A stretch of DNA of 64,000 nucleotides from Halichondria panicea. Lineage: Eukaryota > Porifera > Demospongiae > Suberitida > Halichondriidae. Below the pieces are notes generated by a model. It did no database searches, was not told the origin of the DNA, and saw only the letters and a list, made by a program, of their open reading frames with translations. Of the stretch, positions 34,990-47,615 are shown in pieces. The stretch is from positions 1,138,501 through 1,202,500 of the forward strand of contig NC_087384.1 in NCBI RefSeq assembly GCF_963675165.1, given 5' to 3'. The translations under genes were made by a program, and so were the position numbers. How positions within the stretch are numbered: position 1 is the stretch's first letter; each line of letters begins with the position of its first letter.

Positions 34990-37900
34990 ATGACCTCTCT
35001 TCCTTGCTGGGTCAAGAATGACTCCCTGGTCATACCAGCTCTCAAGGAAGCTGTGCTCTCATGTAGCAAGCAGCTCCAGTCATCATCCTCGAGGGTGAAT
35101 CAACTGACTGGGGCCAGAGAGCTGTACAATCTGATACTGTTAGTGTGGTCACTGGACACACGTCTGGCCAGAGATGCAGCGGACATTGTGTGTGATCACA
35201 TAAGGTGAACACACTTACACGTTGAAGTATACTATAGAGGTTATGCAGATCCGGTCAATTTAATCTCAGGTGGCCATTTTGAGTACCAAAAAGCATGAGT
35301 GGCAAGCGGTAGTAATGTTATTTGCGAAAGTTTTTAGCTCTACTCTGCCTATGGTTGAATGTGATGCAAGGAAATTCTCCAATTACTTTCAAGAGCTAGA
35401 ACAAAGTGCTAAGAAGCTATCATGTCAAGAACATGAGCATAGACAGTAAGACAATGGATGATTCACACACACAACAATGGACTGAATTGTAGGTCTAAAA
35501 AGTGCTAAAAAGCAACAGAAGTAGTGCCAATGTCTATTGGCTTTAACAATAGATCGAGATCGAGTTGGCACACACATGAAAATGTTTGCACTGATTTCTC
35601 TTTTCATATCACACATTATCACGTTTATGTCTGGAGAGAGAGGGGGTCTTGATTCTTTCTGCCTGTGATAAAGTCAATAATGAAAGTGTAGTTTTGTCAA
35701 CTTTTGGGCTCTTAATTCTTTCTCTCGACCGCAGCTATCCATCAACTATGGCATCTAGCAATTATGTTATAGTTATAACACGGGCATAAGGGATGTATAG
35801 AATATATTGCACTGAAGCACGAGGGCTCTAACCGTAGCTCAACGTATCTAGGGTGCTTTTTGCCACTCAAAATGGCGGACATACGTTTATGCTCCTTTTA
35901 ATGATTACCAAAAATTCCCTATAGAGGGGTTATGCACAGAACCTCTATAAGGAATTGTTGGCCCTACACTACTGCATAGAGTTTCAGCAACCCTGACCCT
36001 GTGTTTCAGTTTACCACATAACTTCCATTATGAAATGTACACATTTAAGTCAGATATTATTTTTCAATCTTTACAGAGACACTGGAGGGCTTGAGTCACT
36101 AATACAGCTGTGCTCTTCCTCGGACATATCTCTACGACTGGCCATCCTGAAAGCACTCGAGCAAATCATGGTCGCTGACAATAGAAAGTACATCGCCGGG
36201 CACAAACTATTCAATTCGGTCGTCGAGGTTGCTACTAGCAACGAGAGTCTAGAAGCCATACAATCTGGCACCGGGATCCTAGAAAATCTCTTCAAAGACT
36301 CGACCCAAACTTGCCACAGGCTAATCAAGAGAGGAGCACTCGAGGGGATCATCTTGGGATGTCGCAACACCGACCTTATCGTGTTGCAGCATTGTGCAGC
36401 TGCTCTGGCCAACTGTGCCATGTACGGAGAGGCAAAGGCACACGCTGCTATGGTCACCAAGTACGTTGATCATTGGCTCTTCCCGTTGGCATTTTCGAGT
36501 GATGAAGTTGTCAAATACTATGCCCTCCTTGCAATTTCCTTCTTGGCTGCAAACCCACAAGTTTCTCATAAAGTAGCTGAGAGTGGAACTCTGGATCTAG
36601 TACTCCCATTTCTGAATAATCAGGACACCGAGGAGTTCACTCGCAGCTGTCCAAACCACGCCCACGGACGATCAGTCGGCTGGCTGAGGAGATTGGTGCC
36701 CTTGTTGTTGAGTCAGAGTGAGGAGGCTCGATCGCTAGTGGCCTTTCATCTGGCCATGGAGGCTGCCATCAAGAAGAAGCAAAACAGACTTCAGGTGAGT
36801 GCTAGCTTACCGTAATATGAGTTCGGATGTTTTGATATTTCAGTGATGTGTACTTTGTATTCCCGTTTTTAGTGTTAATAAAGCATTTATGAGTCGCTGA
36901 AATTCTATTAGAGATTCTACTTTTAAACTAAGTTATATTTTCCCTACAGACTTTCTCTGAGATTAATGCGTTTGAACTTCTTCGAACGGCTGCTAAGAAA
37001 GGCTCGAAGCTAACTGCCAAGTTTTGCACAGAAGCCCTACTCACAAGTTCTGAACCCCTCCCTCCCTACCAGTGCTGGAACGTTATCAACTGGTCCGCAG
37101 TCGAAGTCGCTTCTTGGGTAGGCAACACAGTGTGTGCGTTGAGTGAAGATACTGTACCTGATTTCACGCTACATCATGTAACAGGAAGTATGCTGTTGGA
37201 CTTGAGTGTGGACGATCTAATGGAGATTGGGTTCAACAGTCGAGTTTCGTGTAAATGGTTTTTGGAGGAGATTAAGAAGTTGCGTTGTCTTGCGGATATC
37301 TCTGGTACGGAGAGCAATGAAGTTTGCAAATGGCTGACAGATCATTGCAAAGAGCTAGCCTTGTATCGAACTGATTTTGCACGGAAAGGAATTACGAAAG
37401 CTCTCCTCCCCCACCTGACCGAAGATGTTCTCACTGAGATCGGGGTGAGCACTAGACTGGATCGACTGAGAATATCCCTCGCCCTTAAACAATGTGCTGA
37501 GAGTCAAGTATTTGATACTCCTGATCAAGGGGGGGCGGGTTTTGTACTGCCTACTCCAGCGTTGAACAGAAAATTCGATGTGTTTATTAGTTACCGACGA
37601 TCTACCGGCTCACAGTTGGCCAGTTTGTTGAAAGTACACTTGCAATTACGCGGACTCAGCGTGTTTCTGGACGTTGCCGAACTGGGTAGTGGGAAATTCG
37701 ATGAAGCCATTTTAACCACGATTGCACGTTCGAACAACTTTATCCTTGTGCTAAGCGAGTCTTGTCTGGACCGCTGCAAGGAGGACACTCACGTGCAAGA
37801 CTGGCTCCACAAAGAGATTGTGTGTGCTTTGGAGAACGGAAAACATTCGGTGCCCGTGATTGAATCGAACTTCAAGTGGCCTAAAGACGGTGAATTACCG

Positions 37901-38077
37901 ACAGATATCAAGCAGATTGGTACGTGGAATGGCGTCTCGTGGAGTCATGAATATCAGGAAGCTAGTGTGGAGAAGCTGGTTAACTTTTTGCAGCTACCTG
38001 CTAAAGCACGACGAATGAGGAGTAACACACGTTCATATATGAGTTTTAATTCAGTAGTATCAGAACAACCAGCATAA
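34990..38077 (+). CDS. SARM1: SARM1 NAD+ hydrolase (ARM-SAM-SAM-TIR), 686 aa
   Basis: Exons 34990-35204, 36077-36794, 36950-38077. Residues about 1-320 are the armadillo array: DTGGLESLIQLCSSSDISLR, LIKRGALEGIILGCRNTD, LQHCAAALANCAMYGEAK and DHWLFPLAFSSDEVV match vertebrate SARM1 closely, including the CR-x-TD arginine region of the NAD+/NMN allosteric pocket. Two SAM domains follow (WSAVEVASWVGN..., then EVCKWLTDHCKELALY...). The TIR domain (FDVFISYRRSTGSQLASLL, GLSVFLDVAELGSGKFDEAI) keeps the catalytic glutamate in DWLHKEIVCAL and the HEYQEASVEKLV tail. SARM1 TIRs cleave NAD+ and drive axon degeneration or innate responses. I see no clear mitochondrial presequence, unlike the vertebrate protein. 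Intron 1 (872 bp) holds no second gene that I can see. Confidence 0.96.
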
Positions 38078-38384
38078 TATTATATTTATTTATGGCAGAT
38101 TTTTTATTCCTCAAGTAAATGTTTATTTTTGCTCATTGCTTAGTAATTTTTGCATCTGTTTTCAATCAGAGTCAGATCTGGTTTTCAGTGGATAATTACA
38201 ATTTCGTTCTATTGACAAAAAAGAGGAATGAGATGACATCACGGCAGCTAATTGAGCTATGAATAATTAACATAGGTGGGGTGGGGCTGCTTTGCAAAAC
38301 AAGGGTGTGTCAGCTATACTAATTCATAGCAGTGTTGTACAGTGTCTATTGATTGATATCTCATTAGCTGAGCAATTGCAAAGG
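38078..38384. other. Spacer between SARM1 and the PTB-WH2 gene
   Basis: 307 bp, AT-rich. It holds the SARM1 3' end and the likely promoter/5' UTR of the next gene. An in-frame ATG at 38292 would add 31 residues to the PTB-WH2 protein. Confidence 0.5.
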
Positions 38385-41300
38385 ATGGGAAAGACTAAGA
38401 AGGCTACAAATAAACTTCCTAGCAAGCTTGGACGCCTGGTGAGAATTATGATTATTGTAGTTTGCAGAGTATAATAAATTTAGCTAGAGACATTATAATT
38501 TAACTGCTATCAGAGTAGAGATTTATTCAACTGCAAATAATAATGAGGACCCTGCAGTTTTCCCGTCGCCAAAAAGCTGATGTTGAGATTGAGCAAGAAG
38601 AAGACCAGGAAGAGCTTGTCCAAGAGACCTACAGAGGTAATGCATACATAAACTAAGCTACAATAAATTAAGTTACAATAAACTAAGTTACAATAAAAGG
38701 GGTGTATCTGAGGTATCATTATAATTATATTCCATGCATTATAATAGCTGTAGGTAGAGTGAACTCTAAGCAGTTGCAAGATGGACAGGCCTGGGATGTC
38801 AAGGTAACAAACAAGCTTGGTCTATTTTCCTAACAGAGATAGTAAACGCTGCATTGATCAAATTTGCAGTACTTGGGTTGTATCCCAAACGTGGACAGCT
38901 GGCAAAGTCCGGACTCAAGGTCAGAGTTTATGGCATTGGTTGACGGAGCACAGGTGAACTACACTATAATTTTACTGTTAAATTTTACTGTTTTGTCTCC
39001 AGGCCAACGGTGACTTGATGTGGTTCTCCCTGACGCCCAAGTATCTACATGTCTCACCGAGATGGATGATTATCACTGATCACAGAAAGAAAGTAAGCTA
39101 CAGTTTTGACTCATAGCCAGCTACTTCAGCCAGAATACAATAGCAACCATACAGCACCTTAAAGCTGGTGTGAAGCCTCTCTGGCATATGGAATTGTTAA
39201 TGGCTCAGCCCTCATTATTTTCTAACTGTTTCTGCAGGTAACTTATGCAGACATCTTGCTAGCCTCAATAGGCAGTCTAGCCTATGCTGAAGATGATGGC
39301 AGGCACATTCTGGGAGTCAAGACGACAAAATGTGGTCAAGTAGGCAGCAGCTCTGTTGGCAAGGGAACCGAGGCGGCGGCAATGCCGGAAGAGGGTAGTG
39401 AGTCTGAAGCCACCTACTGCTGTTATGTGCTCGAGTGTGTCAGTGAGGTATATAATTATAGCTCCTAGTGACAGTACAATGATTTGCTATGAGCCACAAT
39501 ATCGACGATACAACACATCAGATAAACTTCATAAAATGTATCTTTTATTCTCATATATACAGGCTATGGTTCGTCAGATATGCACTTCGGTCAACACTCA
39601 GTTCCAGCTGCTCGCAGCTCAGCAGGAGGCGAAGGAGAGAGCAGAGCAAAGTCAAGTACAACAGCAGATGAAACCAATGATGATGAAACGACTATCAACC
39701 GCCGAAGTATCCAGAAAATCTCCGCCTGGCTCTCCCCCGGAAAACAGTCCGACTCATAAAACATCATCTGTCAAATCGCAATCTCCCATGCAGCCCTCTC
39801 AAGATGAGCCAATGGAAATGGACGATGCAGCTGATTTTGATTACTCTAATCAGGAGTCGATTCTTCGAGACTGGAGCCCAAGCCTACAACCACCTTCCTC
39901 TCCGAAAAGCTCTGGTGACGTACTAGAAGAGATTGGACGACAATTTTTAGCAGTTACTAAAGAGCCTTCTCGACGACGCACGGTACAAGGCCCCAATCTG
40001 AAACGGCTCAGTGTAGAACAAGCTCCTAACGTGGGATCCATAGGAAAGAAACATGCAAAGAATCGAGCAGCAGTAAATCGCTCTAAAGCTCGAGCCGAGG
40101 ATGCTATGTCTGTTGATTCAGTCGAATTGATTCAGCCATTGAAGAGAACTGAAACAAAGAAGCACGATGGCAATGTGGTCAAGCAGAAATTAGAGGACGC
40201 AAGTGCAGTGCGTTTACCAGACTATACGGGTCTCTCCTTGATAAAAAACAAATCACGGAACTCGGTACTCAAAGCTGACTTATCTCCAAAGCATACCCCA
40301 ACAGAACCACCCCCACCGCCACCATCAACAGTACCACCCCCACCAACAGTACCAGCCCCACCCCCTCCTCCTGCAATTTTACCGCCCACAAAAGCACCTA
40401 CCTCACCCACGAGAAAGGCTCCTCCACCCCCTGCAGTTGTTACGTCTAAAAAGGTATCATCTCCACCCCCCAAAACAGGACCATCAAAGGCGTCACAACC
40501 TCCTGCAAAGGTTACACCCCCCACAGCTACCGTACCTCTGCAACGAGCACCACCACCCCCCACAGCCATGCAGCAGTCACCAAGAGGACCCCCCACAGCA
40601 ATGGGAATGCAACGAGCACCACCACCCCCCACAACCATGCAGCAGCCACCAAGAGGACCCCCCACAGCAATGGGAATGCAACGAGCACCACCACCCCCCA
40701 CAGCCATGCAGCAGCCACCAAGAGGACCCCCCACAGCAATGGGAATGCAACGAGCACAACGGCCCCCCACAGCCATACAGCAGCCACCAAGAGGGCCCCC
40801 CACAGCAATGGGAATGCAACGAGCACAACGGCCCCCCACAGCCATACAGCAGCCACCAAGAGGGCCCCCCACAGCAATGGGAATGCAACGAGCACAACGG
40901 CCGCCCACAGCCATGCAGCAGCCACCAAGAGGACTCCCCACAGCAATGGGAATGCAACGAGCACAACGGCCCCCCATAGCCCTACAACAACCACCAAGAG
41001 GACATCCCACTACAATGGGAATGCAACGAGCCCAACGGCCCCCCACAGCCATGCAGCAGCCACCAAGAGGGCCCCCCACAGCTACCATGGGAATGCAACG
41101 AGCACAACGGCCCCCCACAGCTATGCAACAGCCACCGAGAGGACCCCCCACCGCTACCATGGGAATGCAACGAGCACCACTACCCCCCATAGCTAGTCAA
41201 TCCTCACCTGGAGCCCCACCACCACCACCGCCACCACTTGTTGGAGGACCACAATCTCCTATCACGAGAATTAGGTTGAATGACACCACACCCAAGAGCC

Positions 41301-42304
41301 CTGATCGTTCTGTACTGCATACCAGCATCCTTCTGGAGACAATGGAGGAGGGGGAGATGGAGACAAGGATTGATGGAAATGGTGGGAGTGCTTTCCTCAT
41401 TCAGACCACCATGGGAGAGAAGGAAACAGTTCTCATGGGTACGCCCACCACTCTCCTCTCTGCCAATCAGCTCAAGAAGTACGAGGACGACACAGAGAGA
41501 GAGAATAACAAGAAGAGGTGAGTAGCTTGTACTCTATTGTTTTTAAAACTCATTCTAAACCCTATTGCAGCTCTGAGCCACCAGCCCCACCAGCCCCACC
41601 AGCCCCACCCACTCCGCCTCCTGGCAGGAAACCATGGAAAGGTAAAACTTATTCCTCATTCTCTGATGAAAATTATGCACCTATATTTATAGCTATAATT
41701 AAATTATTCAAATCTCTCGTATTTCAGTTCAGATTGGTGTTAATGACACGCCTCGTAACCCCGCTCACAAGAAGTTCCTGGATCAAGCTTTGAACGCCCT
41801 GGGGGTATTCATGCATCGGCAATTGAGGCAAGACTGGTTGTCCTACCAAAAATGTAAAATCGATGTCGCCGGCTTCTGCAAAAAGACCAAGCTCACCTTC
41901 AGAGGAGCAAAGTACGTTGCATTACCGCAAAAGAATAATGCCTTAAAAACTACACTGTAAATTTGCAAGTTAGAATACCGTATAGCGGGTAATTTTCGTG
42001 GGGTAAAAGATTCGTTCAACTCGGAAACAGTGGTTTTCGTGAGTAAAAATTTCGTTTAGTCTCGTTGCCTGCACTACATTCATACATTCCGGTAATCCAC
42101 GCCTACGTTAAAATTTCGTGGCGGTCAGCTTGCCCACGAAAATAACGGATATTTTACCCCACGAAAATTACCCGCTATATACGGTACAGCACCTCCTTGC
42201 CTATAACTAACATACATAATTGTAATGTAATGTATACATACGTACTTTGTCTAGAACAAGTTTGATCATTAATAAGTGAACAAATTCTTATATAACTTCT
42301 TTCT

Positions 42305-42358
<54 letters not shown>

Positions 42359-45300
42359 GCTCTCATCTCAGAGAGGGGGCAGTGGTGCTAGTGGACAAAG
42401 AAGACCAGAAAGACTTTGAAGATATTCTGGCAGGGAGAACTATTGAACCAAAAGGTAGAGTATAGCTAATTAGAAATCCCACATTTATATGTAAACCGTA
42501 AAAACGTGCATTATAGCTATGTGTTACTTTAGCATCATATTCATGTTGTTTTGTTTATATCTGTAGGCTCACTTCTCAAGCCAGCTCCACCCCCCACCGT
42601 CGATATCTCCTCAACAACTAAACCTGATCTACGCAGAACCAAAACTGATCCATTCAAGGCATTTATTAGCAATGCAAAGCCTGCACAACGACCACTCCCA
42701 ACCGGATCCGGTAACCTTGGTAGCAAACTAAAAATGTTTGAGAGCAGTGCTGACAAAAAAAGACCAAGTTTCTCATCCAAAGATCTTCCAAAACCAGGCT
42801 CTATTGCAATGCTCATAGGAAACAGAGAGAGTGGACAAACTGACTCTGACAAAACTGCTTTGCCGAGAAAGGGTGGTGGTGTTCTCTCGAGGATTACTGC
42901 TTTTGAAACGGGTACCAGTTTCACAGCGCCAGTCGAGGAGGAGGAAGAAAAGACGAGTGAACATGAGCCAGAGAAGCCAGCTGCACAGGAGAGTAGCGAG
43001 AGTGAGGAAGATGCAAAGAAACGCCGTAAAGATGATAGGAGTTCACGCAAGGAGAATCGAAAAGACAACTCTCGAGGACGTGACAGGAAAAAATCAAAGA
43101 AAAGTGATTCTGATGATGAGAAACAGAAGCATAGATCAAGAGACAGAAAAAAGAAAAATTCAGATGAGGATAAACGTGGTCGCCGAGGCAAAAAACATTA
43201 CGATAGCAGTGGCTCGAGCGATGAGGACAAACACGAGAAAAACCGTAAGAAGAGGGAAGAAAATCTTTCAAATTCGTCAGATTCGTCAGATTCTTACTCA
43301 GACTATTCCAATCGTGAGAGGAAGTCAAGGCGTCAACGTCGAACTAAAGACAATCACAAGAGAAAACCGGACACCACAGGTCTACAAGACATACTCGATG
43401 AAGGCAAAGGACTACTGCATTCTCCGGCTGCTAAAACGAAAGACACAATCGATGCACTCACTAAGTTCCTCGAATCCGATGAAGAGGGGTACATCCAGCA
43501 GACAAAAAACCTCCTAGGCAATGTGAGTGGTATTGGAAACCTCCCACAGTACTCCCAGACAACAGCTGCTCCTCAGATGATGCCTCCTCAGATGATGCAG
43601 CCAATGATGCAACCTGTCCAACCAATGATGCAACCCGTCCAACCAATGGTAATTAGTACGCCTGCACAATTTGGTACGCAGCCTGCCTACCAAATTGTAC
43701 AAGCTCCACCTCAAGTGATGCAGCCTCAAACTCAGTACATGCAGGTGCAACCACCCCTACCCCCTCAAAATGCCATGCAAACGACTGCTCAAGTACCTTA
43801 TGTAAGTGCACAAGACAGCACTATACTTGTGGGCGGTGCTCCAATTGTTACGCAAGAGCAGCAACGAGTACCTACCCCACCTCAACCAGACTTTGATGCG
43901 ACTGACAACCAAATAACAAGATTCAGCGAAGAATCCGAAAGCTCAAGTTCTTCCGAAGAAGATGATGAACCTCAATTTCCAGAGGCCCAAAGCACTCCAG
44001 CCCCAACCCCTCAGCTTCCTCCTGGAGTACCAGCCCCACCCCCTCCCCCACCCATAGTCGAGCCTGGCCCTGGTGATCTACCTCCACCACCACCTCCTCA
44101 GCCATTGCAACTGAGCAATCCAGGGTTCCCAGTACCTATGGGCCCAAAAACTTCTTCAGTACCAGCCCCACCCCCGCCACCACCAGCTGGTATTCCAGCC
44201 CCACCCCCTCCACCACCAGCTGGTATTCCAGCCCCACCCCCGCCACCACCAGCTGGTATTCCAGCCCCACCCCCTCCACCACCAGCTGGTATTCCAGCCC
44301 CACCCCCGCCACCACCTCCTGCCAATGTACATCAACAAAGGGATGATTTTCTGGATAAAATCAGAAGCGGAGTCAAACTAAAGAGTGCACCTGCAGGTAT
44401 TGCAGCCCCACAAAAGGATGAATTTCTGGATGAAATCAAAAGCGGAGTCAAACTGAAGAGTGCCTCCTCTAGACCCATGAAAGAACCACTAAAATCTGAA
44501 CCAACACAAAAAGAAAAGTTTTTGGGTGAAATAACAGCTGGCAAGGAGCTTCGAACAGTTTCAGCAGAAGAAAAAAACGTCCACAAACGGTCTAAGAAGA
44601 GAAGTTTGATTCCCCTGGTTGCTGAAATTGAGGAGACAGTTGAAAATCGAAAGGGAGCGTACGATAAAGATGGAGAGGAGAGGTATAACAGACACAGGAG
44701 GGACCGACCGAAGGACAAGGATGATCGCCATGGAGATGGTCATCGCAGAAAGCATGAAAAGGATCGAAGTCATGGGCACAAAGAAAGAAAAAACAAGCAC
44801 AGCGACGAAGAACAGCACAAGAAACGTCGTGATCGTCATAGTGACGAAGAGGAGCACCCACGACACAAGAAAGTTGATAAACGACGAGAGGATGACTCTG
44901 ATGAGGAACAGAGGAGGGAAGAAAGAAGAGAAAGAGATGAACGGAAGGATAAGAAAAAACGAAAAGATGATGAGAGAGACAGAAAGCATCACAGAGACGA
45001 ACGTAAGGACGACAAACAGAGGAAGATTTCAGACGAGAAAAGTCCACCTCATGGGAGGAAACAAGAAAGAAAAGATGATGCACCTAAGAGAGTTACAAAG
45101 TATCAGGGAATTCCCCCTGAAGGTGACGCAAACGTTCCTTCATGGAGGGCCAATCTGATGAAGAGGAAGGAGGAGAGAGAACGAGGGGATCACTACCAGC
45201 CCGAGGAGGTGGCGTCCATCTTGGACCCTGGCAGGCAGCCCACCATATCCCCACCAAAACTTGAGAGTGCTTCTAACGACTACGATGATGAAGAAACGCC

Positions 45301-45577
45301 GGCGTGGAGGATAGCCATGAAGAAGAGGAAAGAGGAACAGATTTTGTTGCAGGCCCACGAAGCAGAGCTAAAGAAAGCACAAGAAGAAGCAAAGTTCGCT
45401 GGTGTACCAGAGTGGAAGAAAAAGCTGATGAAGCAGAAAGATGGAGAAAAACAACAGAAGGCAGCTGTGATGAATGCGCAGATGGCTGAACGTAATTCGA
45501 AACTAGCCGAGATTGCAGCAATGCCAGAATGGAGGAGAAAGCTCTTTCTGGAGAAAAACCCTGAGTACAAGACTTAG
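38385..45577 (+). CDS. Large PTB / proline-rich / SR-like / WH2 protein, 1960 aa
   Basis: Eleven exons: 38385-38438, 38558-38636, 38754-38803, 38870-38953, 39003-39092, 39238-39447, 39563-41517, 41571-41641, 41728-41911, 42360-42454, 42567-45577; 5883 nt in one phase. Residues about 45-215 look like a PTB/PID domain (AWDVKYLGCIPNV, WMIITDHRKKVTYADILLAS, CCYVLECVSEAMVRQICTSV). Exon 7 then codes a disordered region with ten 23-residue Pro/Met/Gln repeats. Exons 9-10 code an unrecognised compact block (GVNDTPRNPAHKKFLDQALN to VLVDKEDQKDFEDILAGRTI). Exon 11 has SR/KD-rich stretches, PPPPPPAGIPA repeats, three WH2-like actin-binding motifs (DDFLDKIRSGVKLKSA, DEFLDEIKSGVKLKSA, EKFLGEITAGKELRTV) and four W-x3-L/M-x-K motifs (VPEWKKKLMKQK and others) at the C-terminus. 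Likely an actin-organising adaptor. I know no named family with this order. The exon 2 acceptor could instead lie upstream at about 38524. Confidence 0.8.
40545..41190 (+). repeat. Coding tandem repeat, 69-72 bp units
   Basis: About ten units coding QRAxxPPTAMQQPPRGPPTA-MGM inside exon 7 of the PTB-WH2 gene. Neighbouring units are nearly identical in DNA, so the array is recent or homogenised. The last units carry one extra codon (TATMGM). The opposite strand stays open through the array by chance. Confidence 0.95.
41976..42187. mobile_element. ACCGTATAGCG element, PTB-WH2 intron 9
   Basis: Begins accgtatagcgggtaatttt and ends aaattacccgctatatacggt. Its interior is the reverse complement of the septin intron 6 copy, so the two insertions are in opposite orientation. 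Confidence 0.85.
42308..42359. repeat. (CT)n tract forming the exon 10 pyrimidine tract
   Basis: About 25 CT units directly before ctgcag|CTCTCATC of the PTB-WH2 gene. Confidence 0.95.
44165..44325 (+). repeat. Coding tandem repeat, 39-bp units
   Basis: Four to five units coding AGIPAPPPPPP with near-identical DNA, just before the first WH2 motif. Polyproline of this type recruits profilin or SH3 domains in actin nucleators. Confidence 0.95.
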
Positions 45578-45841
45578 GAACAAGCATTTATAGATAGCTT
45601 AGTAACTATAATTATGCATGCATGCCTCTTTTGTTTAATATTATATCTAGACATTCCACAGTAGCTTTATGTCAATGGACATTCTTATGCTGATTCCTGG
45701 ATTTATAATAGTACCATTATAACACTTAGTGTATTCAATCGAAGATAGGGGAAAATGACTTGATTTGACAAAACAATTAAGAAGGAAGTTGTGATAGTAA
45801 TAGAGAAGCAGTTACAGTATCTACATGCATGTTATTGTGAG
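45578..45841. other. Convergent spacer, PTB-WH2 gene / BRAP
   Basis: 264 bp of AT-rich 3' sequence. Nothing else recognised. Confidence 0.5.
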
Positions 45842-46451
45842 TTATTTCTTCTTTCTTTGTCGCCTCGAGGGGGTGGCTCCTTGTGTGACGACGACATGTC
45901 CCTCTTGTATGTCCTGAAAGAGGTGGAGGGAGGGATGAGATAATACACTGGAACATCCTCATAACATCCCTCATCATACATTGTATTTTATAAGTGCAAC
46001 AATCCGTGAATCAGAGCAGTACTGCATGTACATGCACAGTCTATGTTGACATTTGGTAGTAAATAACGGAGAGATATAATTATATCCAAGGTAACAATGA
46101 CTCTATAGATTGCATTCCCCAGTGAAAGTATTGGTGTACGTAGCTGTCAGACTAGAATGTCTAGTTTGGTAAGTGTGATCCCCTACAAAGTACTTACATA
46201 CATTAATGCTCTGACAATGCACATGGTGGTCATGACAACACACCAGCCTAACCTGTCTCTCTTCTTCTGGTGTCTTGGCAATCTTTTTCTGCGTCTCCAG
46301 ATAAAACATGAGGTCTCGTACTTGGTCCTTCAGATCTCCTAGCTCTCTCTCTTTGTTAGCCATCAGAGTCTCCATCTTCCTCTCTAGCATGCTAACCCTC
46401 TCCTTCCAGAGAGACTGGTTCTCACCCAGGCACTTGTTTAACTGTGCGTGA

Positions 46452-46488
<37 letters not shown>

Positions 46489-47584
46489 GGGGGGGGTGAG
46501 TGGGGGTGAGGTGTGTGTGATGTGTGTGTGTGTGGGGGGGGGGGGTGAATTGGATGTACAGTTCAAGCTGATAGGGACTGTACTAGCTGTACACAGGGAT
46601 GGCTACATGATGTTATATATATAAGAGTACATGTGGTACCTACACACACAACTGGGAATTCAAACATGTAGGTATGTAATCGACAAAAATATGTCAGTAC
46701 ACTTTCTTGGCTAAGCAGGTATCTGGAAAGCCAGAGACTTTTCTGTACCTCTTTCTCCTCATTGAGTTCTGAGGAGGCTTTGTTGAGCTTAGTCTGCAGC
46801 TGACTAACTTTCTTCTCGGATCCTCTCTTCTCTCGCTCAGACTCAGTCAGCTGTTCCTCTAACCTCTCCTTGTCCCCCACTGCCGCCCGACAACGAGTCT
46901 CCGTTACAGATAGCTGCAGGGAAAATTGAAACACTAAAGTCCCAAACTTAGGTACTGTGTGCATGGTGAGGGTTTTCCCTAATACAACGTAGCTGGGCTA
47001 TATGTATTGGAAAGAGTGTAAGGAAACGTGCTTGCAACAAAGAATTGTCAGACAAGCAAAAAAACTAACAAGTATAATTATGAAGACATTCAGGCTACAC
47101 AAACTAGCTGGAAATCTCTACAGTCTACAGTACAAAATAGTACGAATTCTGTATAATGATTGCACCTGTTCGTTCAAATCTTTCTCAACTCTGGCCAGCT
47201 TCTCTTCAAAGTACAGCCTCTGAGACTCGAGTTGACTTGTCAGTAAATAAGTGTACTGGAGAAATGTTTCAGTAATAAGATCTATCTCAGTTTAAACTTC
47301 TCTTACGTACCTCCAGTTGCAAAGAGTCGACCTTCTCACTATCCCCAACCTGAGCAGGACCACCTGACACCTCTACCAGTTTACCATCAGCCTTGTTCTG
47401 TACCAGTCGATGCACATAGTTATCTGAAAACGATTTTTGAAACGTATTTTCAGGCAGTTTTTATATATCATCCCACACACAGATCCGCCCACGCCACAAC
47501 TCACACACCCTCACCTCCGATATAGTCCCAGACTCTGCGTTGGGTCCCCAGTTGCATTGAGAACGTGTGCTGTGTCAAGGCAAA

Positions 47585-47615
<31 letters not shown>

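Noticed and set aside
40222-41190. 322-codon open frame on the minus strand (GGPLGGCCMAVGGRCARC-like repeats)
   Set aside because: It is the shadow of the proline-rich coding repeat on the plus strand; the plus frame is continuous with flanking exons.
44098-44992. Gly-rich and Phe/Ser-rich minus-strand frames opposite the WH2 region
   Set aside because: Antisense of polyproline and KD/RS-rich coding sequence; no splice or start support.
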